64,000 bases of DNA. It comes from Clytia hemisphaerica (lineage: Eukaryota; Cnidaria; Hydrozoa; Leptothecata; Clytiidae). The notes beneath the pieces were generated by a model. The model had not been told where the DNA came from. It searched no databases and saw only the letters and a list, made by a program, of their open reading frames with translations. Made by a program: the position numbers and the translations under genes. Where the stretch lies: the NCBI GenBank assembly GCA_902728285.1, contig CACVBU010000408.1, positions 317,878-381,877 on the forward strand. Reading direction: 5' to 3'. Below are positions 58,880 to 64,000 of the stretch, one piece after another; positions within the stretch are counted from its first letter, which is position 1, and each line of letters starts with the position of its first letter.

Positions 58880-59690
58880 CTTCGTCCTCATTGCCTTATT
58901 CATCAAACTTATCAGGTTCTTCTGGTTCCTCTAGTTTTTCTGGTGGCGTTGTTTTAATTGGTTTTTCTGATTCCACTGGTTTTTCTGGTTCCTCTGCTTC
59001 TACTGATGATGACTCCTTCTGTTGATCGTCTTGGTTACGCTCAATTGTTTGACTCTTTGATAAGCTTTTGTTGACTCAATCACTTCACTCAGTTTTGTCG
59101 TGTAAATGTAGTGTGGTAATGTCCCCATTTTCGCCATGGTTGTTTCTTGACGTATCGTTCTTTGTCGAACTGCTTTCGTATAATTATTAGAGAGATTTCC
59201 TTTTCGGTAGGAGCGCTGCCAACGTTTTGAAGTTGAAACTTCCTTCTGAAGGAGGATACCAACTCCCCTTTCTACTGGTAAAATAATGAGCCGACCAAGG
59301 GTTTGTTTGCTTGAGAGATTCTTTTATTGCACGCATGAATTCTCTTGCACATTGAAGCTGACTCATTAGAACATGTTTCACGTGTGTGGTGGAATGAAAA
59401 TGCTCCAAAGACAGGGTCATCATGCTCAGAAAGTTGGCGTTGTTGAATTTAAACGACGAAAGATTCTCAATCAGTCTCGTAATGGACCATTCCGTCAGCT
59501 GCAATGACACGAACGACTTTGTAGACACGAACACTTGAGCACCAGTTAATACAGCTGGAACATTGTTTCCGCTGGTCCAAATATCTTGCTCGAATCCAGA
59601 AATGATATTAAGTGACTGTGAAATCATTTTTAATCCATTCGGAAGAGCTTTGAGTTCGTAATCAACTAGAATATGTGGTGTTTTCAGCAT
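58880..59690 (-). pseudogene. Decayed coding sequence, unassigned family
   Basis: On the minus strand the frame from 59690 to 59187 encodes 167 residues (ALPNGLKMISQSLNIISG, SGNNVPAVLTGAQVFVS, LEHFHSTTHVKHVLMSQLQC, SAHYFTSRKGSWYPPSEG). After a stop another frame continues with VRQRTIRQETTMAKMGTLPH, and a third with a proline/glutamate-rich tail (EEPEKPVESEKP) ending near 58896. The high coherence across frames shows a once-functional protein with at least two disruptions. It lies inside the pair of ATCCCGTCATCCCGT blocks, so it may be element cargo. I do not know the family with certainty. Confidence 0.6.
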
Positions 59691-60050
59691 TAAACGATTA
59701 TACTTCTTAGAAAAAAAAGTACTTTAAAAATATTCGACTAAACGATACGTGCATGGAATGGTAAATCATAGTAACAGAAGGATCGCTCGCCCTTCAATGG
59801 GTCAATTCGTTACGCCGATCCCATTTGCTTAAAATGTACGGATGTACCTGTCCCAAGAAAAATGCCTTTTTTCAAGAACTTTCGCCAAAACAAATTCAAA
59901 TATAATGATGCAAGTTATTCCCTAATTTGGGTAATGTTTTAAATACTTACCAAATTACAAGTTCTGTCTCCCATCGTTACAAATTTCCCTTTAAAAACCC
60001 TTTACCCCGCCTCTTTATGAAAATCTACCTTGCCTTATTATTTATACCTT

Positions 60051-61371
60051 CCCAGCTGGCACACAACGTTGTTTCTACGTTTGTCTAACGTTATATATGG
60101 ACGTTAAGAACGTTAGATGGACGTTGAAACACCCGGGGGCATTCGATTTTGAAAGCGACCGTACGTTCGGCCAAAAATCAGGTCTCTAAAATGGGACCCT
60201 TACAGTGCCGGAAAAATTTGGCTGAAAATCGATTTTTTTCCCTTTTTAGGGCAAAATTTTTTGAAATTTCTCAAATTTTACCTCAAAATTTGGCATTTTC
60301 TCAAATTTTACACCCTTAGAGTGCATTTTTTCCCACTTGCTCATAAATCAACCCTTACACTCAGGCCCTTTAAGTGGATTTCTTTTCGGAAAAAAAGTTG
60401 ATTCTACTAACTATTTATGAAACATCATTACTCTTTCAAAAAAAATTATTTTTAAGAATTTTTTTCGACTTCATGACGGGAAAAGATAGAATTTTAATAT
60501 GGTTACAATGATACCCATCAAGTCGGTGAAAAACTTACATAGAATTTCATTAATGTGGAGAAAATCGCTAAAAAATACATAAAATGGCGCCTCCGCGGGA
60601 TACAGCGTTGAGCTTTTCACCTCAACTTTTGTACACGAGTAGTTCAAGCAGGTGGCTATTCGAAACTATCTCAATAGTGAAAGATATATTTATAGTCTTT
60701 TCTCTATGCACGAAAGAATTACCAAAACTTCAGTATTTTCACTTGAGTTCAAATTTCAATCCGTATTTTAACTATATTGCACAATGAAACCCTCCACTAT
60801 AGAGTTACTTTCGATATGCCGACTCTCCTCCCTAGTGCCTTGGAAAAAGAAAATCACGAATTTCCGATTTTGTATCGCGCGGAAGGTAGGAAAAACATAG
60901 TTTCTCCAAAAAAATACTCAAAAATTGGAAGGTACAGGCCAATGGGTAAACCTGTTTGTTAAAAATGGTTGATTGACAAGTAGATTCTTACGCAATAATC
61001 CAGTAATCAAATTTAAAAGGAAGACGCACTTCTTTCGTTCTTTTGAGCATATACCAATTAGCTCTCTCTTATTTTTTTTTTTAAAGAATGTTTACAAGAG
61101 TAAGATTTCGTTTATTAAATAATCTTTTAAAAGTGTTGATTGATGCGTGAGGCCTTTTCATTGAACATATAACTCTGTCGGTGTTTTTTTAGACTGTACC
61201 AGAGAGATCTTAGAAAAGAGAGAAAAGAGAATTTTCGTTTCAGAACCACTTAAAGGGCCTGAGCAGTGCACTTTCCAAAGTCCAAAAAACCTACCCTTAA
61301 GGGCCGCACGTTCGGTAGGTCACTTACCTGGAGTGCCCCCCGGGTTGAAGCAACGTTATGTGCCAGCTGGG
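60051..61371. mobile_element. TIR element, CCCAGCTGGCAC ends, 1.3 kb
   Basis: The left CCCAGCTGGCACACAACG equals the inverse of the right end with one mismatch. Inside, ACCCGGGGGCATTC (about 60130) and CGTACGTTCGG match in inverse GAGTGCCCCCCGGGTT and CCGCACGTTCGG near 61300-61345. An AAAATGGCGCC start context at 60582 opens a short frame without known motifs. Confidence 0.6.
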
Positions 61372-61659
61372 TTACATTTTTGGGAAAGCTTTACCCCTCT
61401 CCCCTTTCTAATAGGGTAGTTCACACTGAAGATTTAAAAGAGGAGGTTTAAGATGGCACAAACAAACACGTCATACCTTTCTTCTCATGAATAGAGAATG
61501 CTCTCAACAATTTACCAATTGCCTCCAAAAACGTTGCTGTGTGGACCATTGTTGATGCTATCTTTATACAAGACGTTTGTAGTCCACAATATAAAGAACA
61601 TTGTCAAACAAGTATTCGAATATTTAAAGCCCCGTTTACACTTTAACTCTCTGGTTGTG

Positions 61660-61881
61660 TTGAGAATTGCGTACCGGCTGTACCGTCCTTCTATGATTTT
61701 CACCGAAATACCCTAGATTTTTACTCAAAATACCGTATCCCGAGATTGAAATCTGACAAATACCGTCACCGTGGGTCATCTGAAATCCCGTCATCCCGTA
61801 GTTTTTTTTCACAAATACCGTTATCCCGTGTTTAAAAAAGCCTTTTCCCGGATACCGTGAAACCGTACGCCCCCCCCTTAT
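61660..61881. repeat. ATCCCGTCATCCCGT repeat, right block
   Basis: Multiple AAATACCGT and ATCCCGTCATCCCGT words, ending CCGTACGCCCCCC. See the partner at 58357-58470. Confidence 0.65.
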
Positions 61882-62550
61882 GTTTGCTTCAAAAAATTAC
61901 AGTTCTTACATTTTTGAACCTATTGAAGTAAAAAAAAGATGATAATAAGTAATTCCTCGTTAGGAAGATTATAATGAACATTAAATCTCTTTGAATTTCG
62001 CCCATTCTCAGCCATTTATGGTCCAAAAAGCATATATTTTTTTTCGAGGTGCTATAACTGTTAATCCTGGTTCATCTAAGAAAAACACATACTTGAAATC
62101 AGGGAAGTTTCTGAAAAGTATTAAATATTACGTTCAGTAGAACAGTCTTTATTTCTTTTGGTATTTTAATTCTTACTGTCTTCTAACAAGGTATGGCTTT
62201 TGGTAAAATTTTTAGTCAGCCCAGGTGACTCTTCAAATCGGTTCGACGATTTTTTTCCCGCTGGTCGTCGTTAAGACTTTAAGTTTTAATTCCGATTTCG
62301 GATTATTTTCGGGAAACAGGATTTCGGAATTACTTAGCGCGCGAAAATAAATTTTTCTTAGTAAGATAAAATAGGACGAGAAAAACACATAACATAAAAA
62401 GACGCGTATAATTAATAATAAGAAAAAAATAAAAAAGATTCTTTTTTGCGACCAAAATGAAGCCAGCGTCAGTTTCGCAGCGTCAGCGTCAGCGTCAGCG
62501 TCAACGCAAATCACATTCAAATCGAAAGTGGTTATAAAAAGTGTTCTAGC
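61882..62550. other. Spacer with GCGTCA hexamer tract
   Basis: A short tandem tract of GCGTCA lies at about 62464-62507. A minus-strand open frame across it (62233-62607) is low-complexity and hydrophobic and is not called. Confidence 0.45.
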
Positions 62551-64000
62551 CAACTTGGATCGAACGGTATGGCTCCCATTTATAGATATGATGCAACCTA
62601 CACCCATTAGTGACCTTTTACAAAAAAATGAAGTTCATAGCTCCTTCCAATTTTTCAGTTAGTCGAGGAACGTGTTCCTAACTGACTTTAACCAAAAAGT
62701 GAAAAAGTGGAATTCGGACTTTCTGGCCAACTTGGATCGAACGGTATGGCTCCCATTTATAGAAAGGACGCAACCTACACCCATTAGTGACCTTTTACAA
62801 AAAAAATGAAGTTCATAGCTGCTTCCAATTTTTCAGTTAGTCGAGGAACGTGTTCCTAACTGACTTTAACCAAAAAGTGAAAAAGTGGAATTCGGACTTT
62901 CTGGCCAACTTGGATCGAACGGTATGGCTCCCATTTATAAAAAGGACGCAACCTACACCCATTAGTGACCTTTTACAAAAGAAATGAAGTTCATGGCTGC
63001 TTCCAATTTTTCAGTTAGTCGAGGAACGTGCTCCTAACTGACTTTAACCAAAAAGTGAAAAAGTGGAATTCGGACTTTCTGGCCAACTTGGATCGAACGG
63101 TATGGCTCCCATTTATAGAAAGGACGCAACCTACACCCATTAGTGACCTTTTACAAAAGAAATGAAGTTCATAGCTGCTTCCAATTTTTCAGTTAGTCGA
63201 GGAACGTGTCCCTAACTGACTTTAACCAAAAAGTGAAAAAGTGGAATTCGGACTTTCTGGCCAACTTGGATCGAACGGTATGGCTCCCATTTATAGAAAG
63301 GACGCAACCTACACCCATTAGTGACCTTTTACAAAAAAAATGAAGTTCATAGCTGCTTCCAATTTTTCAGTTAGTCGAGGAACGTGTCCCTAACTGACTT
63401 TAACCAAAATGTGAAAAAGTGAAATTCGGGCTTTCTGGCCAACTTGGATCGAACGGTATGGCTCCCATTTATAGAAAGGACGCAACCTACACCCATTAGT
63501 GACCTTTTACAAAAGAAATGAAGTTCATAGCTGCTTCCAATTTTTCAGTTAGTCGAGGAACGTGTCCCTAACTGACTTTAACCAAAAATGTGAAAAAGTG
63601 AATTCGGGCTTTCTGGCCAACTTGGATCGAACGGTATGGCTCCCATTTATAGATATGATGCAACCTACACCCATTAGTGACCTTTTACAAAAAAATGAAG
63701 TTCATAGCTGCCTTCCAATTTTCAGTTAGTCGAGGAACGTGTCCCTAACTGACTTTAACCAAAATGTGAAAAAGTGAAATTCGGGCTTTCTGGCCAACTT
63801 GGATCGAACGGTATGGCTCCCATTTATAAAGGCAACTACACCCATTAGTGACCTTTTACAAAAAAATAAGTTCATAGCTGCTTCCAATTTTTCAGTTAGT
63901 CGAGGAACGTGTCCCTAACTGACTTTAACCAAAATGTGAAAAAGTGAAATTCGGGCTTTCTGGCCAACTTGGATCGAACGGTATGGCTCCCATTTATAAA
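62551..64000. repeat. 178-bp satellite array
   Basis: CAACTTGGATCGAACGGTAT starts at 62551, 62728, 62906, 63084, 63262, 63440, 63618, 63795 and 63965, so spacings are 177, 178, 178, 178, 178, 178, 177 and 170. Eight monomers are complete and the ninth runs off the window. The copies are very alike, differing by point changes and small A-run length changes. The 63795 copy has small deletions. Monomer size is in the range common for heterochromatic satellites. Confidence 0.95.

Noticed and set aside
58789-59025. Serine/glycine-rich plus-strand frame
   Set aside because: Antisense to the proline/glutamate-rich tail of the decayed minus-strand gene.
62233-62607. 124-codon hydrophobic minus-strand frame
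   Set aside because: It crosses a GCGTCA hexamer tract and low-complexity A/T runs, with no conserved motif.

Overview
The window looks like nuclear DNA of a metazoan, most likely a non-bilaterian marine invertebrate such as a cnidarian. This is inference. The DNA is AT-rich, genes are split by short spliceosomal introns with clear GTAAGT and polypyrimidine-AG signals, bacterial operon structure is absent, and the transposons are all of eukaryotic types. I found no rRNA, intact tRNA or CRISPR array.

Layout. 0.8-1.4 kb: a remnant of a LINE ORF1 on the minus strand. 1.8-4.7 kb: three terminal-inverted-repeat (TIR) miniature elements. 6.5-17.2 kb: a multi-exon plus-strand gene of unknown function. 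Its introns hold a near-perfect 163-bp snap-back element, a 183-bp tandem array and a 4-kb CR1-like retrotransposon with a few frameshifts. 17.9-20.2 kb: minus-strand C2H2 zinc-finger exons beside a 165-bp minisatellite. 20.5-23.9 kb: a plus-strand SAM-domain gene with possible terminal C2H2 fingers. 24.3-26.8 kb: further TIR elements. 27.1-31.0 kb: four Helitrons joined head to tail, followed by a 159-bp tandem array. 34.9-42.9 kb: an apparently complete 8-kb pogo/Tigger-type DNA transposon. 45.1-46.3 kb: second member of a CAGT-ended TIR family. 49.1-50.9 kb: a decayed Penelope-like reverse transcriptase. 51.9-61.9 kb: small exon-like fragments and degenerate repeats. 62.55 kb to the end: a 178-bp satellite.

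The two strongest observations are these. (1) The pogo/Tigger element has 23-bp perfect TIRs, TA target duplications and eight exons that join in frame at every junction into 651 residues. The protein has two N-terminal HTH regions, a DD35D catalytic core, an acidic region and a C-terminal PHD-like finger. (2) Four Helitron-like elements abut at exact CTAG|TC junctions in subfamily order A-B-B-A, and the last has lost half of its 3' hairpin. Each carries internal repeats bearing the CREB/ATF palindrome TGACGTCA.

The genes do not form a pathway. The region is best read as two or three ordinary split genes embedded in dense, mostly decayed mobile DNA, with one transposon that still looks intact. 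All calls come from reading the sequence; splice junctions are predictions from phase and consensus.
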